Source: Posidonia oceanica (taxonomy: Eukaryota; Streptophyta; Magnoliopsida; Alismatales; Posidoniaceae). From it: DNA of 64,000 nt. The translations under genes were made by a program, and so were the position numbers. This document shows, piece after piece, positions 33,724-45,791 of this stretch. Below the pieces are notes generated by a model. The model did no database searches. It was not told the origin of the DNA and saw only the letters and a list, made by a program, of their open reading frames with translations. The stretch covers positions 70,744,001 to 70,808,000 of the forward strand of contig JAZBRS010000075.1 of assembly GCA_037176725.1 (NCBI GenBank). The letters run 5' to 3'. Each line of letters begins with the position of its first letter. The first letter of the stretch is position 1.

Positions 33724-35463
33724 TATGCACACTAAGCCATTAGACTACCCGTGCTTAAGGGCCTACCACTGTTGAAGCCTAGGAATCTTGCCTTAGCCTC
33801 ACCCCACAAACACCTTGTGGGAGAGGGAAAGGAAATGGTCCCACACTGAGATAGAGGCAAATCATAAGGAGCCCCCTCCCAGTTCATGAATAACAAGTCC
33901 ACACACATCCCTTGAGTCAGATGCGTTACCCTAGTACAAATTGGGTAGGCATCTAAGGCCAAAACCTAGAAGCGCAGGAAAGAGGGGAGTGTACCAAATG
34001 AAAGAGTGTCTCGGTTCATCAAAGAACGAGTATCCATTGACCGAGCACTCAGAAGGGGTGAGACTACTTGCCAAAGTACCTAGAAAAGAAAGCAAAAAAA
34101 AAAGGGTCAGAAAAGAAGACAGCAAAGAAGCTGTCCATGTGCAAGGAAAAAGAAAGAGAGTGGAAAAGATGGCAGCAAAGAAGCTGTCCAAGAGTCGAAA
34201 CTGAAAAGCTGGAGAATACTAAGCGCAGTAGGAATCAACCTTGAACTAGGAGGGGTTTAGGCTTCAAACCTTCAGTCGACATCTTAGGATAGGGCATGGA
34301 CTTTCCTTCTACCCACATCCTGCACTGTACACTAAGAGGCAAGGGGTAGAGGCCTAGGTCTAGGGGCAGTTAGGTGTCAAAGCAAGCCCGAGGTTTTTTC
34401 TGACTCTAGGATGCACAAGGGACCAAACTGTTAAGGTTTTCCAACCATGAGGTCCCCAGTTTCCCAACTTCTCGGAGGATTCTTCATCTCCCATAAAATA
34501 AAAAATCCAAAAAAATGATAAAATCAAAAATTCAAAAAAATGATAAAATAAAAAATCCAAAAAAAAAAAATCAAAAATAAAAAATCCAAAAAAATCAAAA
34601 ATAAAAAATCCAAAAAAATGATAAAGTCAAAAATCCAAAAAAATGATAAAGTCAAAAATCCAAAAAATGATAAAATCAAAATCCAAAAAATAGTGAATAG
34701 GGTAAAATCTACCCAACCAACATCATCTCATGAAACTGATAACAAGTAGAGGCCAGTGATGCAAAAATCTAAGATATTTTATGACTTCACATCGTACTTG
34801 ACTCCTCCTATTCAGGACGGTCGCTTGGTATTCGCCTACGAGCTAAGACTGGGATCTCAAGAAGAGACAGTCCCTCGTCTGGCATATCATCTTTAGACAA
34901 CAAAGCTGAGGCCAATACTTGTTATCCAAAACCTAAGTTTCTCCATTGCATTAAGACCTCTTTCCCATTCATAGCATTAGGTTTGCTTAAAATATGCATT
35001 GTATATAGGTTGTTACTAAGTGTTCCGTAACCTTTTTGATTTCACAGTGTTAAGGATGTTTCTGAGTTTCCAGAAGTCACTTTGGCCTAGGGGCAATAAT
35101 ACCCCTAGATGGACTAACAAATTTGCTGAGGTAATGCAGGAAAACAGTTCAGGGGCGTTAAACGAGCAAATATCAGCGTCCAACGTTGGACGCGCCATCT
35201 GAAGCGTATAACGATCAATAGAGGGATATTGTACGCCTGATATTCAGCGTCTTACATTATAAGCGTAGTTTGAGCGTCTTACGTTTTAACTGTGACTTAA
35301 ACTGCAGATTTTGGACAGAGGGCCCTTGATCAAATATCAAAGCCACCACGGAGTATTCTTAAACTCAGAACAATCCAAAACACATGAACAAGGATGAAAA
35401 ATGAAATATATATATTCCCTTAAAAATATACATGGTCCCCAAATAAAAGGTTACAATAATTGC
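33724..35463 (+). other. Spacer after integrase
   Basis: No supported gene. 34495-34700 is an A-rich array of AAAAAATGATAAAATCAAAA-type units. An inverted-repeat cluster lies at 35157-35288. The region corresponds to 17960-19400 (minus) in the related remnant. Confidence 0.6.
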
Positions 35464-36809
35464 CTATCTAATCATCTTCTTCCTTTTCCTGTGCAGCACG
35501 CCCGTCGCTTCAACCCACTCCTCGGGTTTGGGCAGTAGCTTTGAATACCACTTCCAGTGTACATCCTCCCGTGGTAGGCAGCAAGCCGAAGGAGCAGTTG
35601 ATGGCCCCTCTGAATCATCATGGTGGTCTAGAGACGACTAGAGAGCCTGAATGTGGTACACCATTACTGCATCAGATGGAAGACTGCGCTCCCGAACCCA
35701 AATACGAGGAATAAAGCTCAGCCGAGGTGGCACCCCTTTCTTTTGCTGCACCATCTCGAAGCAGCGATGGGAGTTGTACACTACAAAGTGGGTGGGCCCT
35801 ATCAACTCCAACTCAACTGAAGAACCTAGCGCCTGGTGCTTATGAGAAAGGGATGTGGAAGGCGTGGAAATGTCAATAGGGGCAGCGGACAAAGAGCAAA
35901 CCCTTTCCTCAATCAAATCTGTCTTCACGGGCTCGAGCTTCGGGAAATGGACCTACAGCCACCTGGAAAGAAGGAAAGGAGAGCCTACAAAATCCCTTCT
36001 AGTGGAAACGCTGGTCAGGCCAAGATATGTAGCAGCAAGAATGGCGACTGAAGGAGAGCACCAGAAATGCTCAGTAAGGCCTATCAAGAACTCAGTATGA
36101 TAGATATCTAAGGAGAAATCCTTGGTGACAAATAAAGTGAGGCCTCCAATCAGTAAATGCAAACACACTAGCAGCTGATCCTGAGAGGCAGAGTCCTCAA
36201 TCCGTCGGAAGCTGAAGTACAAATGCGCCAAGTTGAGTCTGCAACCTCTAATCACTGGGAAGGTAGGCGGAAGGGCGAAGAAACAGTCTATGTATGTTTG
36301 CATATCTGCTGTTCCGTACGGCAATGGGAAGTCAATATCTGGCCGGGCCGCTCCAATTTGAGTTACACCAAGCAGGCCATGAACATTCTCTACTAGGATT
36401 GTCGTCTCACAACTCCCAAAGAAGAAAGTATGAGTCTCAGGACTCCAAAAGGCGCATGAGGCATGAAGCAGGGGCCAGTCCAAGTTTATGCCCAATAAAT
36501 CCAAAAGTCCATCAAAGCACGTATGGGCCAAAACAGATTTCCTCTCTCGAGCCCAAAGCACAAAGTCCTTCACCCAAGTGGAGTAGTAGGGGAAGTCATT
36601 GTCAAAGCAAGGTGTTTTGGTAAAATTGAGGATTTCCTGCAAAGAAATTCGGAAGCATGAGGAACAAAAGAGTATGAAAGGACCAATGAAGAAGATCGTA
36701 CCTTCCCCATCTTGATAAGGGACATCATATGCCCTTCAATCTCTTCCAAAGGTTTTACGACCCCCTTGTTGTTGTGCATGAAGACATTGGGGACTGAACT
36801 AGAAGCCAT
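35464..36809 (-). pseudogene. Antisense PMD-like gene 1 (two exons)
   Basis: On the minus strand exon 1 is 36809-36702 (36 codons from MASSSVPNVF). A GT...AG intron occupies 36701-36637 and exon 2 is 36636-35464, giving about 426 residues in phase. Two in-frame TAG codons (35955-35953 and 35640-35638) interrupt otherwise coherent coding. The second was recognised because homology to gene 3 continues past it. 'CAFWSPETHTFFFGSCETT...LLG', 'LLIGGLTLF' and 'GSPFLLSRWL' resemble the plant mobile domain (aminotransferase-like PMD), which in plants occurs in MAIN/MAIL nuclear proteins and in transposons. It lies opposite to the retrotransposon's sense strand. Function in the element is unknown. Confidence 0.68.
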
Positions 36810-36905
36810 GAAAGCAAAAGAGAGGGAAGGAAGAAGCACAAATCAGGAAGAAGTCAGTAGAGAGAAAAGGGGCAAGTATGCATGAAAATCAAAGGGGTGG
36901 CCAAG

Positions 36906-37150
36906 CTTTTATAAGCACAGGAGGGTCGTCGGAAATCCTTCACGCGAGCATTGAGAAAATTTTGCAAGCATTCCGGAAGATTAGCCAAGAACAGGAAAGG
37001 AAAGAAAAGTTTCTGGGCTCGCTTCGTTGTACGCGAGACGGGGTGCGTCCAACGTTAGCCGCGCCATTTGACGCGTATAACGTTTAGATCAGCTGCTGGC
37101 GTTGGACGCAGAACTTTAAGCGGATAACGTTGGACGCAGCAGATGAGGCG
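36906..37150 (-). promoter_or_regulatory. Putative promoter of antisense gene 1
   Basis: On the minus strand TATAAAAG (36913-36906) lies about 100 bases before the ATG. Farther upstream, 37028-37150 holds GCGTCCAACGTTAGCCGC-type inverted-repeat units like those upstream of the LTR TATA box. Confidence 0.5.
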
Positions 37151-37159
37151 TATAACATT

Positions 37160-37632
37160 TTATCAATGACTTAAGTTACTGAATTTGGCTGGATTGCCCC
37201 CTAATCCGTGATTGAGTTGCATGCGCCTGTTCTGCCCATTAGGTTTAACTAAGTTGAAATACATGTGTGAGTGTTGGTTTCATATTTTTTGGACATCCGG
37301 GCCAGTCGGAATCTCTGGTTGCTCGTTTCATTAAGTAAATGGCTCGTTAAGGCGTCGACGACTTCAAAATTCTATTCTTAAGCTTCCAGGTGAAATCTTT
37401 CCTTATAACTATGTCATTTACATACTATTTCACTTGAATGTGCTGGCTTCAAGTTAATTTGGATTAAGGGCCATTATTTTACCATATTGGTCGCTTAAGC
37501 TCACTTTAGCTTTGAGAAAGGTAATTTAAAAGAAGTATTTGACAAGTTCACTGAGTGTGCAGAAATCTATATCATTTCAAAATATACAATTGTTCTACAA
37601 GGTCACCGGGGCATACCCCTGAAGTACAAAAG
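37160..37632 (-). other. Spacer between antisense genes 1 and 2
   Basis: No coding sequence is seen. It probably contains the 3' untranslated region of antisense gene 2 (right side) and upstream sequence of gene 1. Confidence 0.5.
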
Positions 37633-40600
37633 CTAGGGAGCACTCTCTCCCTCACCCTCAGGAGCTAAAGTAGGAGTCGGAGAAGGGGTAGTAGGGGGAC
37701 GAGGGGACTGTCAAACCGAAACGCCTGACGGAGCCCTAGAGACAGACCGAGAATAGTGGCTACCCGACCGGTGGCTTGGTACAAAAGGAACAGGCACTCC
37801 GAGCCTGGCACCAGCTGAAAAAGCAAACCTCTGGTAGTACCCAAGCTCAAGCTCAAGCTACGAGATAACTCCCGCCGTGCCCCGAGAAGAGAAGCAGCCC
37901 AAAATATCAGATATAAGCAAGGACATGGAAGACATAAAGAAAGCGCTGAATTAAATCATACCACCTGAGATTGGGCAATCTCAGCGTCTCTATCAGCAAC
38001 ATGCTGCTCCAGCTTACGGATCCGAGCACTGCTAGTAGCAACTGTTCCCTCCAGCTCCTCCAACCTCCCAACAGAGCTGGCAGCTATGAAGTCACCAGCC
38101 TGCTCCCTCAGCTCACCCTCTAGATAAGCAACCTACAAGCAATGGCGTCAGGACCAAGGGAATTTCAAAAGCAGAAATAAAATGAAAGCATATTTACCTT
38201 CTCCTGGAGATGGGAGATCTCCTCTGAGCGGTCCGGAGGAGGAGCACTGCTAGTCGAAGGCTGAAAAGAAAGATTCAAGTCAGTTACAATTCATAGCCAG
38301 GCTATAAAAGCTGCATATGAAGATACCTGAGAGGCAGAGGCCCGTAGACGATCAATCTCCCCAGTCAGAACGGAGAGCTGTTGGGTCAAGTGGCGCTCCT
38401 GCTGAGCCCACTCATCAGCCGCCTTGAGCTGCAAAAGAAAGAAAGCAAGTTAGACAAATTGAATTAACAGTCTACAAAGTGAAATTCAGAAGCTCACCGC
38501 TATCTCCAGCTGGGCTCGGGAAGACTGAACCTCCTCCAGCAGGGCCGCACGGGACACCACTGCCTCCCTGGGATCTGTGTCCCCTAAAGGAAGGTTCCCG
38601 TGCCCAAGGAAGTGGGATCGGTGGAAGATCATCAGAGAAGAAAACTCCCGGTCTATCCACTCAGCCCACACCGCCTCGTCCTCCTCTGTAGCATCCGTCG
38701 GAGCAGGGGAACCACGACGGGCCCAGTCTAGGACCTGTGGACTGTAGATGTCCACCCAGTGGTGAGCATGGCTGCCCCCGCCACGTGTCTCTCGCCAAAC
38801 TTGGTGAGGAGGAGGTAAAGGCTGAGCCTGCCGGTGCCCCAGCTGTCGTAGCGCCCTGCCAATCTGCTGGAAGTGGCAGTGGTTCCAACAGTGGATCCAT
38901 ACGTCTCGGTCGAAAATGGCCTGATCACAGGCAATCTCAGGGACGTCCGCATGCTCTCCCTCAGCATAGGGATGCCAAACCACCTGAAAGGAGCAATACA
39001 TGTTAGCAAGCAGCATAAATAAATAAACAGAAGCTGAAATTAAAAGAAGCAAGTTACCTGAGCCGGGACAAGGAGCTCGAAAAGCAGACGACCGACATAG
39101 CGGTTGTCATATGCTGGCTCGAGGGCCTGCTCAGCAGTAGCCCAAAACAGTCCCCGAGGAAAGGGGACACCGGTAGGAGGAACCGGAGGAGGGCAGGTCG
39201 TAGAAAGGCGAAGTGGTCCCACGCCCACATCTACACGCAAAACAAGGAAGCTGTTAGCAAGAATATAATATCTAATGCAAGCTTAAATATGCAGATTTAC
39301 CTGAAGGAAGGGCAGGTTCCCGCCCATCTGGCGAGAACTGCCATTAGTGAAGTGGAATAGGGTGGAGTACAGGTGCGCCAAGCTGGCCGCACCACAGGCG
39401 TACTCTCCCACACGCTCCAAGTTTGCCAGAAGAGGAAGGAACCACGCTGAGAGCTTCGAAGAGGAGTGCGAGAAGAGCACCTCTCCGAATAGCACCAGGA
39501 GGAAGGCCCGCAGCTGTTGGTCAGCCTCCACACCCGGTCCGGCTACTGTCTCCGCCAGCTCACTCACCCGGTGAACCGCGGAAGTGATCACCATGAGCTG
39601 CTCCCCGCTTATGGCTAACTGACGTCCAACAAGTTCCTACGCCAAAGCCGAGTAGCTCGGGCGCACCCGCCCTGTCACTGGTCTGTCCGTGACCCAGAGA
39701 CCAGTCAGCCGCGCCATGTCCTCAAGGGAGAGGACAAACTCGCCCGCCCTCGTAATGATCGAGCTCGTCTGGAAGCTCCACCGCTCTGCAACCGCCTCCA
39801 AAAACATCAGACAGAGGGGAAAGTTTGGGATGGATAGGAAATGCCCAAATCCCATCCGATCCAGACGCTCCTGCTGGAAAGAAGCCAATAAAGCGTAGGA
39901 CTGGCGGACCTGACCCCAGTAGTAGCGGGTCACGGCCGGTGCTCGACTCTACAAGCAAGCAAGAGAACTATCAGTCAGGATGAAATAATTGAACAAAATA
40001 ATGAAAAAAAAGAGAATGAAAAATGTATACCTGCCCCCTAGAAGCCAGTGTGGCAGTGGCGTACTCTGATCGGGACGCGTCCCTACGCGGTCCCGATGCC
40101 TACACCTCGTCTCTAGGGATCTGCTCCCGCTAGTAATCCAAGGGATCCCTCGCATCGCCCTTCGCCTCCCGTTGGACGAAGTCAACCATGTTCCCCCACC
40201 AGCCGTCATCCTCGCCAAACTACGCAAGGAAGGGGTCGACTGGCCTCGCCTCGGGCACCTCCGAGGGTCCCGCCTCGTCTAGGCTAACCTCAGGCCTCGT
40301 CTCTGAGACCGTCTCCTCTCAATCCTCTAAGCTGAAGGAACTGCTGGAACCCGAGACCGCCTCCGTCGTCGTCTCTACAGCCTCACCGGAACAAGAGTCC
40401 TCCCCCACGGTGGCCTCACTGGCCGTCGCCTCCGCCTCCACGGCGTCGCCACCAACCGCCACCTCGGCCTCTGCGGTACCACCGGTAGCCCCCGTCTTCG
40501 CTCCCGCAGCCTCGGCATCGCCACCAAACGTCGCCCCAAGCCCCGCCACGGCACCACCAGCCTCCACCACCCTTGCCGCAGTCCAGTCAGCCTCCATGGG

Positions 40601-40772
40601 CACCCCAGCGGCCAGCCCAGGGACAGCCACGTCGCCCACAGCCCCGACAGCCGCCGAACTCGCCTCCGCCGGCTTGCCCTCAGCCTGCCACAACCTTGCC
40701 GGTGCCTCCAGCAGCCCTCGCCGCCGTTTCCTGTGCCGCAGCAACCCCAGCCGCCGTCTTTGACGCCGTCAT
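37633..40772 (-). pseudogene. Antisense PMD gene 2 (eight exons, coiled-coil tail)
   Basis: The predicted minus-strand exons are 40772-40031, 39948-39301, 39230-39058, 38983-38498, 38428-38327, 38260-38198, 38132-37965 and 37857-37633, all with GT...AG introns and nearly all in phase, for about 865 residues. Exon 1 is Ala/Glu-rich. Exons 2-4 hold a clear plant mobile domain: 'RMGFGHFLSI', 'ERWSFQTSSIITRAGEF', 'LEDMARLTGL', 'PLLANLERVGEYACGAASLA', 'MWAWDHFAFLRP' and 'IGRALRQLGHRQ'. Exons 5-7 are heptad-rich (coiled coil). Defects are several TGA/TAG codons in exon 1, one TAG in exon 2, one TGA in exon 8 and a one-base frame change in exon 3 (173 bp). PMD proteins of plants act in the nucleus in gene and transposon silencing. 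Confidence 0.8.
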
Positions 40773-40951
40773 GCTGAAAGAGGAAGGGCCGGTCCAAGCC
40801 TTTTTAGCTACCCGAGTATAGAAATGCGGGTACCGCCTCTCCATCAAGGTATGTTTGCCAGAATGGGGAGGAAAGCCGCCGGAGAAGACACTGGCGCCGG
40901 AGAAGAAGAAGAAAGGAGGAGCAGATGGCCACCCGCGGCATAGGACGAGGG

Positions 40952-41112
40952 CTTTATACCTTTCAACGTTGTACGCGTGAATCCCAGCATCCAACGCCTC
41001 GGGAAGAAGGAATGTTGTATGCACCCTATGACGCGTTCAACGTTTTGCGAGTTAAAACGTTAGCCGCTGGTTTTCCAGCGTATAACGTTGGACGCTCCAT
41101 TTTCAGCGTACA
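40952..41112 (-). promoter_or_regulatory. Putative promoter of antisense gene 2
   Basis: Minus-strand TATAAAG (40958-40952) lies about 180 bases before the ATG. It is directly preceded upstream (40964-41112) by inverted-repeat units such as CGTTAGCCGCTGG paired with CCAGCGTATAACG. Confidence 0.5.
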
Positions 41113-41233
41113 ATGCTTTAAGTTTAGGGAAGTGTTCTGAATTCTGATACTCTCATTCAGCTCATACAAATTCATTCAAAAGAGACCAAAGAGACGAAAT
41201 AAATTTTATTGATTATAATTGATACATTTCTAA

Positions 41234-42584
41234 CTACATTTTCTGTCTTTTTGAAGGAAATTCATTGAACAATTTAGGACGCACGCCCTCGTACCAAGCG
41301 TCATAAGTTGCAAGAGAAATGGCTTCACAGTCCACATTCGAGTTCTCCCTTGCAGAAAGGACTTGGTTTCGCCCCTTCCTGTCCCAAGTACCAGCCTGAT
41401 AGAAGACCTGGATGATGTCCCCAGGAGTGTCCCTCAAGCACGGGAGAATCATATCAGAGAAGCGCAGCAGGGAGGTATAGCCCGAGGAGTACCCAACATT
41501 GAGAAGCAGCGCTGAGGGTTGTACTCCACAAACTCGGTCGACCCAATCAGCATTAGGAAATACTTTGGGTCAGACACTGTCCTGAAAGATGAGGGGGGAT
41601 TGAAGGAGTCCATCTGGGACTTGACCTCGCAAGCGCATAAACGACGAATGAGCTCCTCCAAGGGAATGCTAGCGTCAAGAGCAGGCAGAAGAAAATGCTC
41701 CTCCAGCCAGCGCAGAACTAGGAACGGCGAGCCAAAGAATGGCCCCTCGAGGTAGGCACTAGATAAGCCCCGGATGCTAAAAGCCAAAACAGACTGACTC
41801 AAACATTTCTCTGGGTTGCGCACACAGATGCACATGAGCTCAGCATGGTAGGCACTAATAGTCAGAGCTTCATTTGGGAAGAGCACCAGTCCCCCGATCA
41901 GAATAAAGACGCATTCTAAGCAAGAAGCCTCAGAGCGGATGCTGTCGCACTGTTTCCAGAAAAATTTCCACAAGGGGGAGAGTTTGATACAACCATCCAG
42001 CACCAGGTCCTCTAGCACAACAATAGAGCCGAATATGCGCTTTAAGAGAGAAAAAGAACCTACCACCCCGATTGGCAAAAGGTAGGCATCACTACAGTAA
42101 ATGGATGGGTCGGCATGTCGAGTACCTAGGAGGGCGCTCACCACCTCCAAAAGAATGGTCAATTCCCCCGAAGAAGAAAAGAACGTGTGAGTCAAGGGAT
42201 TCCACAGCCCACAGAGGCCGAAGACCACCCTCCAGTCAACAGGCTGCCGCAGCTGGCGAAAGGCCTGACAGAGACCAGCCTCCTCCAAGCGCTCTCGATA
42301 CTTCTTCAAAGCCCAAGAGCGGAATTGTTGAACCCAGTCCAACTAATAAGCTTTTGAGTCACGGTCGTTGTTGGCAGAAGATAGGGGCTATAAAGTAAGG
42401 AAAAATCAGCAGACGTACGAGAATGGGAGTATGCGGAAATGATGAAAACAGGGAGTACCTTCTCATGCACCAACAGGTTCGCCAAATGGTTAGGTATAGC
42501 CTCCAGCCGGAGTTGCACCATGTTAGAAGGAGAGGAGAAGACGGCCACCTGGAAAGCATGACGTGGGATATCACTCAAATCCAT
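41234..42584 (-). pseudogene. Antisense PMD-like gene 3 (two exons)
   Basis: The minus-strand exon 1 is 42584-42459 (42 codons from MDLSDIPRHAF), the intron is 42458-42343 and exon 2 runs 42342-41234, about 410 residues. A frame change near 41455-41480 joins the two parts of exon 2. It shares intron position, length and several motifs with antisense gene 1: 'LWNPLTHTFF', 'ILIGGLVLFPNEA', 'GSPFLVLRWL', 'STEFVEYNPQRCF' and a Lys/Arg-rich C-terminus. The two are therefore diverged duplicates. AATAAA lies just past the stop (near 41195). Assignment to PMD is by weaker resemblance than for gene 2. Confidence 0.68.
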
Positions 42585-42671
42585 GAGGAGAAGCACAAGC
42601 CCTAGCAAGCAAAAATCAATAGGGGAAGGAAGATAAATGTTTGAACTACAAGATTCAAGCTAAGAGGAGGT

Positions 42672-42863
42672 CTAATATAGGCCATGGAGCCTTCATCGGA
42701 ATGGAAACTCAAAGAAAATTGGGGATTTACTGCCAAAACGGCGATGCCCGAACAGGAAAGACAGCAGCCTGTCTCGCGATGTTATACGCGACCGCAATGC
42801 CGTCCAACGTTAGCCACGGTTCTTTAGGCGTCCAACGTTGAACGCTAACAATCAAGCGTCCAA
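42672..42863 (-). promoter_or_regulatory. Putative promoter of antisense gene 3
   Basis: A weak TATA (TATATTA, 42679-42673, minus) lies about 90 bases before the ATG. Inverted-repeat units (GCGTCCAACGTTGAACGC type) lie at 42780-42863 upstream. Confidence 0.45.
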
Positions 42864-42949
42864 CGAGTCAAAGCAGAATTGAGAGCAGAACAGCAAGCAA
42901 CCCCGGAGCACAACCGGGTCAATAAAGCAAACAAAGCCAAAGAAGTATC

Positions 42950-43915
42950 CTTTCCGACTCCCTTGGGCCATCCCTAAGGCACGTCATGCTTTATTGTTTT
43001 CGACTCCCTTGGGTCATCCCCTAGGCACGTCATGTTTTTATTTTCGACTCTCTTGGGCCATCCCCAAGGCACGTCATGTTTTTATTTTCGACTCCCTTGG
43101 GCCATCCCCTAGGCACGCCATGTTTTTACTTTCGACTCCCTTGGGCCATCCCCAAGGCATGTCATGCTTTATTGTTTTCGACTCCCTTGGGCCATCCCCT
43201 AAGCACGTCATGTTTTTATTTTCAACTCCCTTGGGCCATCCCCAAGGCACGCCATGTTTTTATTTTCGACTCCCTTGGGCCATCCCCTAGGCACGTCATG
43301 TTTTTATTTTCAACTCCCTTGGGCCATCCCCAAGGCACGTCATGTTTTTATTTTCGATTCCCTTGGGCCATCCCCTAGGCACGTCATGTTTTTAGTTTCG
43401 ACTCCCTTGGGCCATCCCCAAGGCACGTCATGCTTTATTGTTTTCGACTCCCTTGGGCCATCCCCTAGGCACGTCATGTTTTTATTTTCGACTCCCTTGG
43501 GCCATCCCCAAGGCACGTCATGTTTTTATTTTCGACTCCCTTGGGCCATCCCCTAGGCACGTCATGTTTTTATTTTCGACTCCCTTGGGCCATCCCCAAG
43601 GCACGTCATGCTTTATTGTTTTCGATTCCCTTGGGCCATCTCCTAGGCACGTCATGTCTTTATTTTCGACTCCCTTGGGCCATCCCCTAGGCACGTCATG
43701 TCTTTATTTTTGACTCCCTTGGGCCATCCCCTAGGCACGTCATGTTTTTATTTTCGACTCCCTTGGGCCATCCCCAAGGCACGTCATGTTTTTATTTTCG
43801 ACTCCCTTGGGCCATCCCCTACGCACGTCATGTTTTTTATTTTCGACTCCCTTGGGCCATCCCCTAGGCATGCCATGTTTTTGTTTCTGACCCCCCCTTG
43901 GGCAATCCCCTCGGC
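42950..43915 (+). repeat. 44-46-bp tandem array, about 20 copies
   Basis: Units contain TTTTCGACTCCCTTGGGCCA, TCCCCTAGGCACGTCATG or the CCCCAAGGC version. Starts of CGACTC at 43001, 43045 and 43089 give the period. Long open frames here are repeat artefacts. Confidence 0.9.
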
Positions 43916-44835
43916 AAATCAAGGAAAGATCCAGGGAGCGCAATCGGGATAACAAAGCAAACCAATCAAAGAAAGATCCCCGGAGCACAACTGGACAAAC
44001 AAAGCAAAATAATCAAAAAGCAGGTACCCGGAGCACAACCGGACAAACAAAGCAACCCCAGAGCGCAACCGGGATAACAAAGCAAACCAATCAAAGAAAG
44101 ATCCCCGGAGCACAACGGGACAAACAAAGCAAAATAATCCAAAAGCAGGTACCCGGAGCACAATCGGACAAACTAAGCAACCCCAGAGTACAACCAGGAT
44201 AACAAAGCAAACCAATCAAAGAAATATCCCTGGAGCACAACCAAGATAACAAAGCAAACCAATCAAGCAAAGATCCCCGGAGCATAACCGGGATAACAAA
44301 GCAAAACCAACCAAAGCAAAGATCCCTGGAGCATAACCAGGACATCAAAGCAAAGAATCCCGGAGCATAACCGTGATAACAAAGCAAACCCCAATCTCAA
44401 AGATCCCTAGAGCATAATCGGGACACCAAAGCAAAGATCCCCGGAGCATAACTGGGATATCAAAGCAAAGATCCCTGGAGCATAATCGGGACACCAAAGC
44501 AAATAACCCCGGAGCATAACCGGGATATCAAAGCAAAGATCCCCGGAGCATAAGCGGGACACCAAAGCAAAGATCCCTGGAGCATAACCGGGACACCAAA
44601 ACAAAGATCCCTGGAGCACAACCGGACAAACAAAGCAAGCCCCGGAGCACAACCGGACAAACACAGCAAACCCCAGAGCACAACCGGACAAATAAAGCAA
44701 ACCCCGGAGCATAACTGGACAAACAAAGCAAACCCAGAGCACAACCGGACAAACAAAGCAAACCTGAAGCACAACCGGACAAAAGAAGCAAACCAATCAA
44801 CAGCAAGATCCCCGGAGCATAACCGGGTCAACAAA
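43916..44835 (+). repeat. ~36-bp tandem array (CCCCGGAGCACAACCGG type)
   Basis: About 25 imperfect units of CGGAGCACAACCGGACAAAC / AAAGCAAA are present. A right-hand subfamily has CATAACCGGGATAACAAAGC. It directly abuts the 44-46-bp array. Confidence 0.85.
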
Positions 44836-45200
44836 GCAAAGCCAACGGTATTAGTGAACCCACTGTTCACTAAGTCCCGGGTCAGAAGATGATGGTCCCC
44901 ACTGAGAATGTAGGCAACATTCAATGAAAGGACACTTGATTCTGACGAATAACGCCAACGGTATCGATGGACTCATTGTTCATTGATTCCGGGTCACGAG
45001 ATGATGGTCTCTGTCGAGAATGTAGGCAACATTCAATGAAAGGACACCTAATTGTGACGAATAGAGCCAACGTGGCCGGCATAGAAGAGATCATTTCCTC
45101 TTTTGCCTGGGAGCATCATGAACCTCTCGCTCACCAACCCACGTATCATGAGACAACAGTCCCCTAGGAGAGTGTAGGCTACACTCAAGGAAAGGGCACC
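44836..45200 (+). repeat. ~125-bp direct repeats, three copies
   Basis: Each copy contains GCCAACG(G/T), TTCACT/TTCATTG, TGGTC(C/T)C..GAGAATGTAGGCAACATTCA and AGGACACxTxAT. Minus-strand counterparts are at 16960-17540 (five copies) and 50960-51430 (four). Confidence 0.8.
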
Positions 45201-45454
45201 TAATCATGACAAATTGCATTCATGCATGTGTCAGTCCGCCTTCGGTGGGGAGAAAAATTTCAGAGCCAACCCGGTATACAAATTAAAGCCGGCGATGATG
45301 GAGGAACCTCATTACCTAGGGTCATGCATTGCATATCATGACCCCTTTTGCATTCCTGTCAGCACGCATCCATGCATAGCGCATTGTATTGCATTCGCAT
45401 TGTACTGCATTCGCATTGAGTGGTCGTCGGAATCATTAGCTATCCTCTTTTAGT

Positions 45455-45610
45455 TTGACCCCCGCAGGCAATCCTCGTGGCATGTCTTTTAGTTTGACCC
45501 CCGCGGGCAATCCCCGTGGCATGTCTTTTAGTTTGACCCCCGCGGGCCATCCTCGCGGCAGTGTCTTTTAGTTTGACTCCCACGGGCCATCCCCGTGGCA
45601 TGTTGTTAGT
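45455..45610 (+). repeat. ~42-bp tandem repeat, four copies
   Basis: TCTTTTAGTTTGACCCCCG followed by CGGGCAATCCCCGTGGCATG. The minus-strand counterpart is at 50440-50740. Confidence 0.85.
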
Positions 45611-45775
45611 TTGTTCCCCTTGGGCAATCCCCTTGGCCGTGTTTCTTTAGCCGACCCTCTTTGTGTCCCGTCCAAGTCTGGTGGCAGCAAGTATTGGATT
45701 CCATTTAGGATCCCCAGGTAGTGCCACACGGGGGTATCGTCTCACCTTGTAGATAGCTTCGTGCCGAAGCCATCT

Positions 45776-45791
45776 TCAAGGAGGGGCAATT
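45776..45791 (+). other. Polypurine tract of the 25-kb element
   Basis: AAGGAGGGGCAATT lies immediately before the 3' LTR start at 45792. The same sequence flanks the minus-strand LTR starts at 16414 and 50266. Confidence 0.82.

Noticed and set aside
42994..43988. Overlapping ORFs encoding 'FSTPLGHP'-type repeats
   Set aside because: Translation of the 44-46-bp tandem array in several frames, not genes.
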